DNA of 64,000 bases from Granulicella sibirica. Lineage in GTDB: Bacteria > Acidobacteriota > Terriglobia > Terriglobales > Acidobacteriaceae. A program made the translations under genes and the position numbers. This document shows, piece after piece, positions 33,791-42,873 of the stretch (its first letter is position 1; each line of letters starts with the position of its first letter). The stretch is taken from contig NZ_RDSM01000003.1 of NCBI RefSeq assembly GCF_004115155.1, positions 682,001 to 746,000 of the forward strand. Direction: 5' to 3'. The notes below the pieces were generated by a model. It made no database searches. It had not been told where the DNA came from and saw only the letters and a list, made by a program, of their open reading frames with translations.

Positions 33791-36574
33791 ATGGCTAAGT
33801 CTCTCGTGATCGTCGAATCGCCGGCAAAGGCAAAGACGATCAACAAATATCTCGGGAACGATTACATCGTGGAGGCCTCGCTCGGCCACATCATGGATCT
33901 CCCAAAGAACGACATCGGCGTCGAGCTCCTCAAGCGGACCTTCGAGCCGACCCTGATCGTGTCGCCAGGCAAGGAAAAGATCGTAGAACGTCTCCAGAAG
34001 CTCGCCGCCAAGGCCGACATGGTCTACCTTGCGCCCGATCCTGATCGCGAAGGCGAGGCCATCGCCGCCCACCTCGCGATCCAGCTTCTCCCCATGGTCA
34101 AGGACAAGTCGAAGCTCCGCCGCGTCACCTTCAACGAGATCACCCAGAAGGCCGTCAAGGCCGCCTTCCTCCAGGCTCGCGACGTAGACGAAAACCTCGT
34201 CGACGCCCAGCAGACCCGCCGCGTCCTCGACCGCCTCGTCGGCTATCAGATCTCCCCGCTCCTCTGGGACAAGGTCCGCCGCGGCCTCAGCGCCGGCCGC
34301 GTCCAGACCGTAGCCCTCCGCCTCATCGTCGAGCGCGAAAGCGAGATCAACGCCTTTGTTCCCGTCGAGTACTGGACCATCTCGGCAAACCTCGAGCCCG
34401 CCCCCGGCCAGACCTTCACCGCAAAGTTCACCGGCATCGACGGCGAACCCGCCCGCGTCTCAAACGGGTTGGATAAGGATGGAAAGGAGCAGTTCCTCTC
34501 CGGGGCTCTTCCCAACGGCGACATCACAGCTTCCGTCGTCGCCCAACTCAACCAGGCCCGCTGGAGCGTCGCCTCCGTCGAGCGCAAGGAGCGCAAGCGC
34601 AACCCCACCGGCCCATACACCACTAGCAAGCTCCAGCAGGATGCTTCCGGTCGGCTTGGCTTCAACGTGCGCCGCACCATGGGCGTCGCCCAGCGCCTTT
34701 ACGAGGGCGTCGAGATCGGCGCCGACGGCACCGTGGGTCTCATCACCTACATGCGTACCGATTCCACCCGCGTCTCCGAAGACGCCATTACGGAAGCTCG
34801 CGACTACGTTCAGAAAGAGCTTGGCAATCCGTACCTTCCCGCCAAGCCGATCGATTACAAAGGTAAGAAAGACGCCCAGGACGCCCACGAAGCAATCCGT
34901 CCCACTCACGTCGAGTACACCCCCGACTCCATCAAGCAGTACCTGAGCGAAGAGCAGTATCGCCTCTACGACATGATCTGGCGCAAGTTCGTCTCCTCCC
35001 AGATGATGCCTGCCGTCTTCGATCAGACCGTCGTCGAGGTCGCGGCAAAGGCTGATCGCTCCTACGAGTTCCGGATCACCGGCTCCATCCAGAAGTTCGA
35101 CGGCTTCCTCGCTATCTGGCAAACGGCCTCGGAGGACACCATCCTTCCCGAGATGACCAACGGCCAGTCCCTCAGCATCCTCGGCATCGACTCCGAGCAA
35201 AAGGCCACCGAACCGCCCCCGCGCTACAACGAAGCATCCCTCGTCAAGGTGCTCGAAGAGCAGGGAATCGGCCGCCCCTCCACCTACGCCTCCATCATCA
35301 ACACCATCCAGGATCGCGACTACGTCAAGAAGATCCAGGGCAAGTTCGTCCCCACCGAGATCGGCACGGTGGTCACAGGCCTCCTCGTCAAGAACTTCCC
35401 CTACATCTTCAACCCCCAGTACACCGCCCGCCTTGAAGGAGAACTCGACTCCGTAGAAGAGGGCACCGAGCGCTGGACCGACCTCCTCAACGGTTTCTAC
35501 GACCACTTCGAAAAAGAGCTAGTCGTCGCCTCCGACGAGATGGAAGACGTCAAGCGCAGGGAAGAGCGGACCGACGAGATCTGCGACAAGTGCGGAAGCC
35601 CGCTCATCCTCAAGTGGGGTAAGTTCGGCAGCTTCTACGCCTGCAGCTCCTTCTCAAAGGCCAAGCCCGTCTCCGTGGCCGCATCCTCCTGGAAGAAAGA
35701 CCCGAAGGCGATCGTCAAGAAGATCACGAACTCCTTCTCGTACCCCATGACGGTCAAGCCCTTCGTCTCCGACATCCACGAGCACGCCATCCGCGTTGAG
35801 TCCGCGAAAGAACTCTCCGTCGCCGTCACCGACGCTGCCAAGCGCAGCAAGAAGATCATCGTAGAGCCCGTAAGCTGCGACTTCACCAAGGAAAACTTCG
35901 CCGCCAAGCCCGACCTCACCGCTCCCGGCCACGACGCCGAGGCCGAGGAAGAGTTCTGCGACAACTGCGGCCGCGTCATGGTCCTCAAGAACGGCCCCTG
36001 GGGCCCGTTCATGAGCTGCCCCGGCTACTCCGACGACCCACCCTGCAAGACCATCCGCAAGCTCACCCAGAAGGTCCAGCAGAAGCCCCCCGTCGAGCTC
36101 GAAGAGGCCTGCCCCAAGTGCGGCAAGCCCCTCCTCCTCCGCAACGGCTCCTACGGCGAGTTCATCTCCTGCTCTGGCTACCCGAAGTGCAAGTACGTGA
36201 AGCAGGAACTCCTCGAAGTCCCGTGCCCCAAGTGCGGCGGAGATATCGCCGTCCGCAAGACCAAGCGCGGCGACACCTTCTACGGCTGCACCAAGTACCC
36301 AAAGTGCGACTTCGCCTCGAACATCAAGCTCGTCAACGAGCCTTGCCCTCGCGGCAACAGCACTTACCTTCTCGAACTCGTCAACGCCGAAGGCACCTTC
36401 CTCGTCTGCCCTCACAACCACGAGGGTCTGCCGAAGAAACGCGTCAAAAAGGGAGCCCCCGAGGAGCCCGCCCCGGAGATCACCTGTGATTACAAGAAGA
36501 AGATCGCCGGCCCTCCGCCCATCCCCATCCCGATGGTCGAAGCCCCCGGCCAGGCCGTAGGCAGCGTAGCCTAA
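33791..36574 (+). CDS. topA: DNA topoisomerase I (type IA)
   Basis: Relaxes negative supercoils through a 5'-phosphotyrosine link. The product is 927 residues, in the usual 690-970 range. The TOPRIM domain is at about 2-120 (LVIVESPAKAKTI, APDPDREGEAIAAHLA). The catalytic Tyr is Y320 in LITYMRTDSTRVS. The core ends about 590. C-terminal zinc ribbons follow: C598xxC...C618 with its fourth Cys only at C696, then CDNCGRV...C, CPKCGKPL...CSGYPKC, CPKCGGDI...CTKYPKC, and a degenerate last one (CPRGN...CPHNH). The first ribbon is split by about 72 extra residues between its third and fourth cysteines. AAGGTGAAGG precedes the ATG, and a perfect hairpin follows the stop. Confidence 0.96.
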   Translation: MAKSLVIVESPAKAKTINKYLGNDYIVEASLGHIMDLPKNDIGVELLKRTFEPTLIVSPGKEKIVERLQKLAAKADMVYLAPDPDREGEAIAAHLAIQLLPMVKDKSKLRRVTFNEITQKAVKAAFLQARDVDENLVDAQQTRRVLDRLVGYQISPLLWDKVRRGLSAGRVQTVALRLIVERESEINAFVPVEYWTISANLEPAPGQTFTAKFTGIDGEPARVSNGLDKDGKEQFLSGALPNGDITASVVAQLNQARWSVASVERKERKRNPTGPYTTSKLQQDASGRLGFNVRRTMGVAQRLYEGVEIGADGTVGLITYMRTDSTRVSEDAITEARDYVQKELGNPYLPAKPIDYKGKKDAQDAHEAIRPTHVEYTPDSIKQYLSEEQYRLYDMIWRKFVSSQMMPAVFDQTVVEVAAKADRSYEFRITGSIQKFDGFLAIWQTASEDTILPEMTNGQSLSILGIDSEQKATEPPPRYNEASLVKVLEEQGIGRPSTYASIINTIQDRDYVKKIQGKFVPTEIGTVVTGLLVKNFPYIFNPQYTARLEGELDSVEEGTERWTDLLNGFYDHFEKELVVASDEMEDVKRREERTDEICDKCGSPLILKWGKFGSFYACSSFSKAKPVSVAASSWKKDPKAIVKKITNSFSYPMTVKPFVSDIHEHAIRVESAKELSVAVTDAAKRSKKIIVEPVSCDFTKENFAAKPDLTAPGHDAEAEEEFCDNCGRVMVLKNGPWGPFMSCPGYSDDPPCKTIRKLTQKVQQKPPVELEEACPKCGKPLLLRNGSYGEFISCSGYPKCKYVKQELLEVPCPKCGGDIAVRKTKRGDTFYGCTKYPKCDFASNIKLVNEPCPRGNSTYLLELVNAEGTFLVCPHNHEGLPKKRVKKGAPEEPAPEITCDYKKKIAGPPPIPIPMVEAPGQAVGSVA

Positions 36575-36583
36575 GCTTTAGTC

Positions 36584-36617
36584 AAGCCGTGTCCTGCGAA
36601 TCAGCAGGACACGGCTT
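36584..36617 (+). terminator. topA terminator hairpin
   Basis: Perfect 14-bp stem AAGCCGTGTCCTGC / GCAGGACACGGCTT with a 6-base loop, ten bases after the topA stop, followed by CCATTGTCTCT. Also suited to stop the convergent chemoreceptor transcript. Confidence 0.75.
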
Positions 36618-36679
36618 CCATTGTCTCTGACCTACCCTCGTGGCATAAACCCAACTTCAGCCACAGCGCCAGAATGGCC

Positions 36680-37747
36680 TCACGCATACCGTTGTGCTTG
36701 GCCACGCACCATGGCGTGCAAACCGGATACGATTCCCTGCGTCATGGCCGACTGTGCGTTCAGCTCTTCCGCCGCCGCCGCGCTCTGCTGTGCCATTGCC
36801 GCATTGGTCTGCGTTACCCGCTCCATCTCGGCCACCGCCCTGCTGATCTGGTCGATGCCGCGGGACTGCTCCTCGCTCCCGGAGCTGATCTCATCGACCA
36901 TTGTCTTCACGCGCAGCGTCTCTTCAGTCAAAGCACTGATCGCGAGAGCCACCTCGTCCACCCTGCTCTTTCCTCCGCTCGAGTTAGCGATCGATTCTTC
37001 GATGAGCGAAGCCGTATCCTTGGCCGCCTGTGCGCTCCGTTGCGCAAGGCCGCGCACCTCATCCGCCACCACCGCAAACCCCATCCCGGCCTCACCGGCC
37101 CGTGCAGCCTCCACAGCGGCATTGAGCGCAAGAATGTTGGTCTGGAACGCGATATCGTCAATGACCTTGATGATCTTCGAGATCTTCCCGCTCGACTCGG
37201 TGATCTGATTCATCGACGTCACCATCTGCCCCAACTGCCTGTTAGCGGAGGCAACTTTCTCCTCCGATTGGGCCAGCAACGCGACCGTGGAACGGCAACT
37301 ATCCGTGTTCTGCCGCGCCCGTGCATTGATCTCCGCCGCGGAAGCCGATGTCTCCTCCAGGGAGGAAGCTTGCTTCGACGAGTCTCCCGCCAGCGTCTGG
37401 CTCGACTGCGCAACCTGGTTCGCCGCGCTGACGATCTGCTCCGCGCCTCGTTGCAGTTCGTCGACGGCGTTCGAGATTGTCTTGCCTAAGCCCTGTCCGA
37501 CCAGGATGAACCCCGCCGTCAAAATCGAAATTCCAACCGGCAGGACCACCATATCGGCTTTGATCGATGTTGGTCCGCCGACGAGCATCCACACGCAGAT
37601 GTCCAGGCAAAGGCAGGCGGTGGCAGGCAGCAGCCGGACCATGATGTAAAAGGTGAGCCCCTTACCCAGGACCAGGTAGGTGCATCCTGCAACTCCCGCC
37701 GACCCGACAACAATAATCAAGGTTGCAAATAAGAGTGTGGTGAACAT
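36680..37747 (-). CDS. Methyl-accepting chemotaxis protein without periplasmic sensor
   Basis: A 355-residue chemoreceptor-like protein. The N-terminal about 90 residues hold three hydrophobic segments ([19 protein letters not shown], a segment around [33 protein letters not shown]) and no sizeable external domain. The signalling domain follows ([57 protein letters not shown]). It may sense membrane or internal cues, or act with other receptors. The hairpin-tip coding region is strongly alike at DNA level to that of the receptor at 28656-30263. No che genes are adjacent. Confidence 0.88.
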   Translation of the reverse strand: MFTTLLFATLIIVVGSAGVAGCTYLVLGKGLTFYIMVRLLPATACLCLDICVWMLVGGPTSIKADMVVLPVGISILTAGFILVGQGLGKTISNAVDELQRGAEQIVSAANQVAQSSQTLAGDSSKQASSLEETSASAAEINARARQNTDSCRSTVALLAQSEEKVASANRQLGQMVTSMNQITESSGKISKIIKVIDDIAFQTNILALNAAVEAARAGEAGMGFAVVADEVRGLAQRSAQAAKDTASLIEESIANSSGGKSRVDEVALAISALTEETLRVKTMVDEISSGSEEQSRGIDQISRAVAEMERVTQTNAAMAQQSAAAAEELNAQSAMTQGIVSGLHAMVRGQAQRYA

Positions 37748-37964
37748 AGTTTTCTTCCTGCTTCCAGCCGATCAAGTGAGAGAGAAAGCGATCTCCGTAC
37801 GGACAGCGACGGGATCGCAACGGACGGCAGCCGGGGCTGATTTCATGTCGACGCGGGCCCGGGACAACGCCGCCGAGGTTCCAGTCTGCGGAGTCCGAAA
37901 GATGCCAGTACACTATCGGCCTGCCGGGGCGTAATGTTCAGCCGCCCGCCAGATGTCGCCGGAG

Positions 37965-38516
37965 TTAGGGCCTCAGCACAGCAAGATGCTTCGCCCTGCG
38001 TGCGTCGACCCATCGCGTAGCCAGGGCATCGACCCTGGATTCGTCGCTGCTCTGGAGATAGATGTGGCACAGTTCGTGCGCGACAATATGCTCCGGCTGC
38101 GCCCGATAGTCATCGCTGTAGGGATGCAGCATCGCCGGGCCACGCACGATCGTCGCGTGCGACTCTCTGTTCGTCACCGCAAGGATGCCGCTGCCAGCCC
38201 GGTATCCCATGCGGCTCTGGATCTGTGCCCAGGCCGACTCGTCGCACGCAACGAACCACGTCCACCCGGTTGGATGGGGGTACGCCTGGATAAAGGGCAG
38301 CAGCACGGCCAGAACCTGCTGACAGCTCTTCGCGGTACGGCCATCCTTTTTGTCGTCCGAGGTAACCAGCCGGATGAACGTTTGGGACGCCGCTGGTTCG
38401 CTCGGTGGCCGCACAGCCTTCTCCACCTGCGCCGGAATGCTCTGGCAAACCCCCGGAAAGGTGCAATAGAATAGGGCGACTCCAACCGCCCACCCAGCGA
38501 ATCGTTTGGATTTCAT
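37965..38516 (-). CDS. Secreted putative zinc metallopeptidase (HExxH)
   Basis: A 183-residue exported protein I do not recognise by name. The signal peptide is about residues 1-25 (GWAVGVALFYCTFPGVCQS). Near the C-terminus there is HELCHIY (H147, E148, H151), a full HExxH zinc site, then ESRVDALA (E159, D163), which fits the ExxxD third-ligand pattern of gluzincin peptidases. Four cysteines (two pairs, C65/C91 beyond the signal) could form disulphides. The size is that of a minimal minigluzincin-type peptidase. Divergent from a CadC-type regulator 109 bases away, which may control it. Proteolytic activity is inferred from the motif only. Confidence 0.75.
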   Translation of the reverse strand: MKSKRFAGWAVGVALFYCTFPGVCQSIPAQVEKAVRPPSEPAASQTFIRLVTSDDKKDGRTAKSCQQVLAVLLPFIQAYPHPTGWTWFVACDESAWAQIQSRMGYRAGSGILAVTNRESHATIVRGPAMLHPYSDDYRAQPEHIVAHELCHIYLQSSDESRVDALATRWVDARRAKHLAVLRP

Positions 38517-38625
38517 GGATTCCTCCTCGTGTTGAGGAGGAACTTAGGACGGCGGCACGTACGCGGTACTCACGGCACGCAGATGTTTTCCCGCTGAAGT
38601 TCCAATGGAATCCTGAGGTCGCTCT

Positions 38626-40560
38626 GTGGCCCGTCAATACCGCTTCGGTGACATCATCATCGATCAGCAAAGCTTCCGTCTCCTGCAGGCCGGCAAGCCC
38701 CTCGCCATCGAGCCGAAGTCGTTGCATGTGCTCATCTTTCTCGTACAGAACAAAGACCGCTTGATCGAACGGCGGGAGCTTCTCTCTGCGGTCTGGGGCG
38801 ACGCTTTCGTCACCGATCACGTCCTGAACCGCGCTATCGGCCAGCTTCGCAAGGTCCTTCAGGATGATCCAAAGCAGCCTCGCTACATCGAAACCGTTCC
38901 CACCCTCGGCTACCGCTTCATCGCCGATGTCGAAATCTTCGAGGAGACGGCCAGCACTCCGGCGCTTCCGCAAGTGGGGAAGCTCCCCAACCCACGGCAA
39001 ATAGGAGAGCAACGAGAGCCTGAGTCGATCGGCGTAGCCGGGACCGAACCACCGGTCGCACCACCCAGGCACCGGTCCACGTTTGTCATCGCATCCGCGT
39101 GCCTGGTTCTGATCGTCTTGCTGGCCGCCTTCGGCATAATCCGAAACCACACCGCGAGCCGGACCCGTTCGCTCGCCGTTCTTCCCCTCAAGAACATCTC
39201 AGGCGACCCCGCGCAGGACTACCTCGCCGACGGAATGACCGAGGAACTCATCACCGACCTCGGCCAGATCGGCGCGTTGAGCGTCATCTCGCCCACGACC
39301 GCCATGCAGTACAAGAACCCGCACAAATCCCTCCCCCGTATCGCTCAGGAACTCCACGTCGATGCGGTCGTGGAGGGTTCCGTGACCCGTTCCGGCGACC
39401 GCCTCCGCATCGATGCGCAACTGACCGACGCCCACGCCGACAAGCAAATCTGGGCTCGCAGCTTCGAAGGCGATCTGCACGATGCCTTCGCGCTTCAAAA
39501 CCAGGTCGCCGGTGCGGTCGCGGAAGAGATCCGCATCAAGATGACCACGCAGGAAAAGACAGAGCTCTCGAGCAGCCGCCAAACCAACCCGCTCGCGTAT
39601 CAGGCACTCCTCAAGGGCTACTACTTCGAGAATGGGAATAATAGCCCTGATTCGCTTCGCAAGTCGCAACAGTACTTTAGGCAGGCAGCGGACCTGGACC
39701 CGCACTTCGCGCGGGCCTATGTCGGCATAGCGCGCAGTTACAACTTCCTCGCAAACGTGGATGCCATCGCGCCGGGTGAGGCAACGGCCGCCGCGGATGC
39801 CGCGCTCGTGAGGGCGCTCGAACTCGATCCCAATCTCGGCGAAGCTTACGCCGAGCGTGGCTGGATGCAGTTGTTCTACCACTGGGATCTGCCCGACGCA
39901 GGGAGAGACTTTCGCCATGCCATCGAACTGAATCCCGGCGACGCCAGCTTTCACGAAGGGCTGGCACACTATCTGGTACGCATCGGGAAGTTCGACGAGG
40001 GTTTTCAGGAGTTCGAGCGCGCCGAAACTCTCGACCCGCTGTCCCTCCGTAACAAATCCGACTACTGCATGATATTGATGTTCGCGAAGCGTTACGACGA
40101 CGCTATTCGCCGGTGCCGGGAGGCTCTCGAGATGGATCCGAACTACGATATGGCCCTCGGAACGCTCGGTGATATCTACGAGAGGACAGGCCACTACGCC
40201 GAGGCACACGAAATCCTCAAAAGGACATCATGGTGTGCCTCCGCGCAATGTCAGTTGGCCTTCGATGAAATGCACGGTGCGCCGGGATCGGCCGGAGCCT
40301 TCGAGGCATGGATGAAGGGCCCGCATGAAACTCTGAACTCAAATGATCTCGCCAGAATCTACGCCGCGATCGGTAAGAAGGATCTCGCCTTCGAAAACAT
40401 GGAAAGGGCATACGAGGAGCGGCGGGGTATGCAGGACATGACCTTCTGGAGCATCGACCCAATGTTTGAGCCGCTCTACTCCGACCCCCGCTTCGACGCC
40501 TTTCTCAAGCACGCCGGCCTTCCGCCGAGACCCACTCCCGCAACGGCCGGATCAAACTGA
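38626..40560 (+). CDS. CadC/ToxR-type winged-helix regulator with TPR domain
   Basis: A membrane-anchored one-component regulator of 644 residues. GTG start at 38626 with GAGG seven bases upstream. The OmpR-type winged helix is at about 5-100 (KSLHVLIFLVQNKDRLIERRELLSAVWG, VLNRAIGQLRKVLQDD, YIETVPTLGYRFIADV). A membrane helix is at about 148-168 (FVIASACLVLIVLLAAFGII). A TolB-N/FlgO-like region follows (SLAVLPLKNISGDPAQDYLADGMTEEL), then TPRs from about 320 to 600 (YFRQAADLDPHFARAYVGIA, ALELDPNLGEAYAERGW, and others). This architecture is abundant in Acidobacteria. Adjacent to the divergent metallopeptidase gene. Confidence 0.9.
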   Translation: MARQYRFGDIIIDQQSFRLLQAGKPLAIEPKSLHVLIFLVQNKDRLIERRELLSAVWGDAFVTDHVLNRAIGQLRKVLQDDPKQPRYIETVPTLGYRFIADVEIFEETASTPALPQVGKLPNPRQIGEQREPESIGVAGTEPPVAPPRHRSTFVIASACLVLIVLLAAFGIIRNHTASRTRSLAVLPLKNISGDPAQDYLADGMTEELITDLGQIGALSVISPTTAMQYKNPHKSLPRIAQELHVDAVVEGSVTRSGDRLRIDAQLTDAHADKQIWARSFEGDLHDAFALQNQVAGAVAEEIRIKMTTQEKTELSSSRQTNPLAYQALLKGYYFENGNNSPDSLRKSQQYFRQAADLDPHFARAYVGIARSYNFLANVDAIAPGEATAAADAALVRALELDPNLGEAYAERGWMQLFYHWDLPDAGRDFRHAIELNPGDASFHEGLAHYLVRIGKFDEGFQEFERAETLDPLSLRNKSDYCMILMFAKRYDDAIRRCREALEMDPNYDMALGTLGDIYERTGHYAEAHEILKRTSWCASAQCQLAFDEMHGAPGSAGAFEAWMKGPHETLNSNDLARIYAAIGKKDLAFENMERAYEERRGMQDMTFWSIDPMFEPLYSDPRFDAFLKHAGLPPRPTPATAGSN

Positions 40561-40699
40561 CCTCGGCGTACATGGGTCCTTCCGGGCGCGCCCGGGTGGC
40601 GTTTCCGCGCGGATTCTGTTACAAAGGCGGAATGATACGGTTTTGGAACGGGTCTTCTCCGCAGCCAAATCACCGTAGGGATGAAGGGACAGGAATCGC

Positions 40700-40987
40700 A
40701 TGATGGCGAAGGCAGTGTGGAATGGGCAGACGATCGCCGAGAGTGAAACATTTGAGATGGTCGAAGGAAACGTCTATTTTCCTGAAGAATCAGTGAAGCG
40801 TGAGTTCCTGAGGGCGAGTTCCACCACGTCGAGCTGCCCCTGGAAGGGCCAGGCCCGCTACTACACCCTTATCGTCGACGGTCAGGACAATCCGGACGCA
40901 GCTTGGTACTACCCCGACCCCAAGCCCTCGGCCCGCAACGTGAAACATCACGTTGCCTTCTGGCGCGGCGTAGAGGTTACAAAATAG
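40700..40987 (+). CDS. DUF427-domain protein
   Basis: A 95-residue single-domain protein of the DUF427 family. It has VWNGQTIAESETFEMVEGNVYFP, STTSSCPWKGQARYYTL and DAAWYYPDPKPSARNVKHHVAFW, the conserved core of that family, whose biochemical role is unknown. Start ATG 40700 with AGGA seven bases upstream; a second ATG follows at once (40703). It stands alone between the TPR regulator and a structured non-coding region. Confidence 0.88.
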   Translation: MMAKAVWNGQTIAESETFEMVEGNVYFPEESVKREFLRASSTTSSCPWKGQARYYTLIVDGQDNPDAAWYYPDPKPSARNVKHHVAFWRGVEVTK

Positions 40988-41045
40988 ACGATTTCCGATC
41001 TGTGGAAAACTTGTCAAGCCCTTAATCGCGTAAACGCTTTGCAAT

Positions 41046-41067
41046 AAAGGACATATCAATGTCCTTT
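41046..41067. terminator. Hairpin AAAGGACAT/ATGTCCTTT
   Basis: Perfect 9-bp stem with loop ATCA, 58 bases after the DUF427 stop. It may end that transcript, although only a short T run follows. It could equally be the 5' part of a small RNA that ends at the terminator at 41106-41140. Confidence 0.45.
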
Positions 41068-41105
41068 TAGTTATGGTGAGTCTGCTAGTCTCTAAGCACA
41101 GCATG

Positions 41106-41140
41106 AAAAAAGGTCTGGGGCCAAAGCCCGGACCTTTTTT
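41106..41140. terminator. Strong Rho-independent terminator, bidirectional
   Basis: A6 then AGGTCTGGG / CCCGGACCT (one G-U pair) around GCCAAAG, then T6. It is the clearest intrinsic terminator in the window. It does not directly follow any gene: DUF427 ends about 120 bases before it and the histidine kinase gene about 160 bases beyond. Confidence 0.8.
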
Positions 41141-41162
41141 CGTTGACTGTGCTTTTCAACCG

Positions 41163-41258
41163 TAACCCTTTTCTCTACTAATATTTAGCCGCAAGTCCTT
41201 TGTTTGGAGCATTTTACGGCGCATCCATTGCCGCAACTCCAACAAAGGAAAAGGGTTA
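41163..41258. repeat. Long nested inverted repeat
   Basis: Outer arms TAACCCTTTT / AAAAGGGTTA, middle arms CCTTTGTTTGGAG / CTCCAACAAAGG (one-base bulge), and inner CGGC / GCCG. These can fold as one long imperfect stem-loop. AT-rich against the surroundings. Followed by two tandem GGGTACCC palindromes (41280-41296), ahead of the histidine kinase 3' end. Confidence 0.6.
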
Positions 41259-41301
41259 GACGAAGGCAATGGGGAGGGGGGGTACCCGGGGTACCCGGCA
41301 G

Positions 41302-42828
41302 TTAATAAGCTTCAGCCTGCTCGAGCGGCAGCCGAACCTGGAAGCAGGTCGCCTCGGCCTTCGTCTCGACGCTGATAAAGCCCGAATGCTTACTGACGAT
41401 CCGCTGCACCGTATCCAACCCAAGCCCGAGCCCAAGCCCGGGAGCTTTGGTCGTGAAGAAAGGCTCGAAAATCCGTGACTTCAACTCAGGAGGAATTCCA
41501 GGACCGGAGTCCCAAATCTCCACCAACGCGAACTCACCAGAAAGCTTGGTCGTCAGACGCAGTGTTCCGCGCGGAGCATCCGGCGAATTCACCGCTGTCG
41601 TATCGATCGCATCGAGAGCATTCTCGATCAGAGCCGTCCAGACCTGGTTCAACTCCGATCCGTAAGCCCGAATCGGCGTGAGCGTGGGATCGAAATCGAT
41701 CTCGACCGCGATGCCACGCAGCCGCGAGTTGAACATCGCGAGCGTATTCTCAAGGCTCTGTGCAATATCGACCTCCTGCATCGGAGCCTGGTCCATGTAC
41801 GAGTAGTCCTTGATCGCCGAGATCAGATCGAAGATCCGAACCGTCGAATCGAGCACTGTCTCGGACATCCGCTCCGCCCGCAGAGAGCTCGTAAACGCCG
41901 CGATGCCGATCGGAAACACCTCAGGTGTTGAAAGCGCGAACAACGCCTCGAGCTGCGGAATCGTAATATTGCTCTCCGCAAGCGTAGGCGCCAGATCCCA
42001 CGGATTTGCGACTTGGTGAGAAGCAAGCCAGGCCTGAAACGCCTCTTCACGGTCCGTCTGCGCTAGGTTGTCCTTCGCGCCGCGTCGCTGCAACGCTTCC
42101 GCATCCAACTGCGTCCGCGTCTCCGAAACCCAGTGCCTGATTCCCGCGATCTGATCGCTCGGAAGATTTAGTGCCCCAAGCCGAAACGTCTGTTCGCCAT
42201 ATTGGCGCAACTGCCCAACCAGCGTCGCTGCGGAACGCTGCGCTGCCGAAGCCGGATTATTCAGCTCATGTGCGAGATTCGCCGCAAGCTTCCCAAGCGC
42301 GGAAAGCTTTTCTGCCTGCTGCTCAATCCTAGTGACCTCACGAACGCGATCCAGAAGCACCGAAACGCATCGCTGCGCCATCGACGGAATTGCCGCCAGC
42401 ATCTCGGCAAACATCTCCTCCGGAATGTCGATCGCCCAGAGGTCTCCAACCGAAGATCCGTCTCCGCCATAAGTCTTCATCCGCGAGAACGGAAGCTTTC
42501 CAGTCAACTGTCCAGCACGTCCGATGAACAGCGCAATCGGTCCTGAATGACGTCTCCGAACCTGCACTTCGCCCTTGAGCATGATGTGCAAAGTCTTCGC
42601 AGGCTCATTCTCGAGGAAAAGCACTGTTCCAGCCTCGCCGAAGCGCTCCGTCCCGTGCGTCGCGAGCCAGGCGTATTCCTCGTCCGAAAGCCCTTCCAAA
42701 GGCCCAACATTCCGCAGCGCTGTCACGATCTCGCACACCGAGGTCGGCATCGCAGGACAGTTCGGCCGACGAACTGGTTCGTTCGTCGTAGGATCCTGCA
42801 TATCGAGTTGGGGAGTCGTCGTGGCCAT
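41302..42828 (-). CDS. Cyclic-nucleotide-binding-domain histidine kinase
   Basis: A soluble sensor kinase of 508 residues. The N-terminal cyclic-nucleotide-binding (CNMP) beta-roll is at about 40-160 (GEAGTVLFLENEPAKTLHIMLKGEVQV). HisKA has H187 in LAANLAHELNNPASAA, a Walker-type HELNNP box. HATPase follows, with N box WTALIENALDAIDT, G1 DSGPGIP, F box IFEPFFTTK and G2 GLGLGLG. No membrane helix. The CNMP-HK arrangement is common in Acidobacteria and cyanobacteria, often paired with a redox or response-regulator protein. No response regulator gene lies next to it. The phosphate loop lacks an obvious cAMP-type RxA signature, so the ligand is uncertain. Confidence 0.9.
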   Translation of the reverse strand: MATTTPQLDMQDPTTNEPVRRPNCPAMPTSVCEIVTALRNVGPLEGLSDEEYAWLATHGTERFGEAGTVLFLENEPAKTLHIMLKGEVQVRRRHSGPIALFIGRAGQLTGKLPFSRMKTYGGDGSSVGDLWAIDIPEEMFAEMLAAIPSMAQRCVSVLLDRVREVTRIEQQAEKLSALGKLAANLAHELNNPASAAQRSAATLVGQLRQYGEQTFRLGALNLPSDQIAGIRHWVSETRTQLDAEALQRRGAKDNLAQTDREEAFQAWLASHQVANPWDLAPTLAESNITIPQLEALFALSTPEVFPIGIAAFTSSLRAERMSETVLDSTVRIFDLISAIKDYSYMDQAPMQEVDIAQSLENTLAMFNSRLRGIAVEIDFDPTLTPIRAYGSELNQVWTALIENALDAIDTTAVNSPDAPRGTLRLTTKLSGEFALVEIWDSGPGIPPELKSRIFEPFFTTKAPGLGLGLGLDTVQRIVSKHSGFISVETKAEATCFQVRLPLEQAEAY

Positions 42829-42873
42829 TGTGTCCCTGATCTAGATGGTAGACGATCTGGCTTGGTTACGCAG

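Noticed and set aside
41280..41296. Start of a CRISPR or satellite array (tandem GGGTACCC)
   Set aside because: Only two copies, one base apart, with no spacers.
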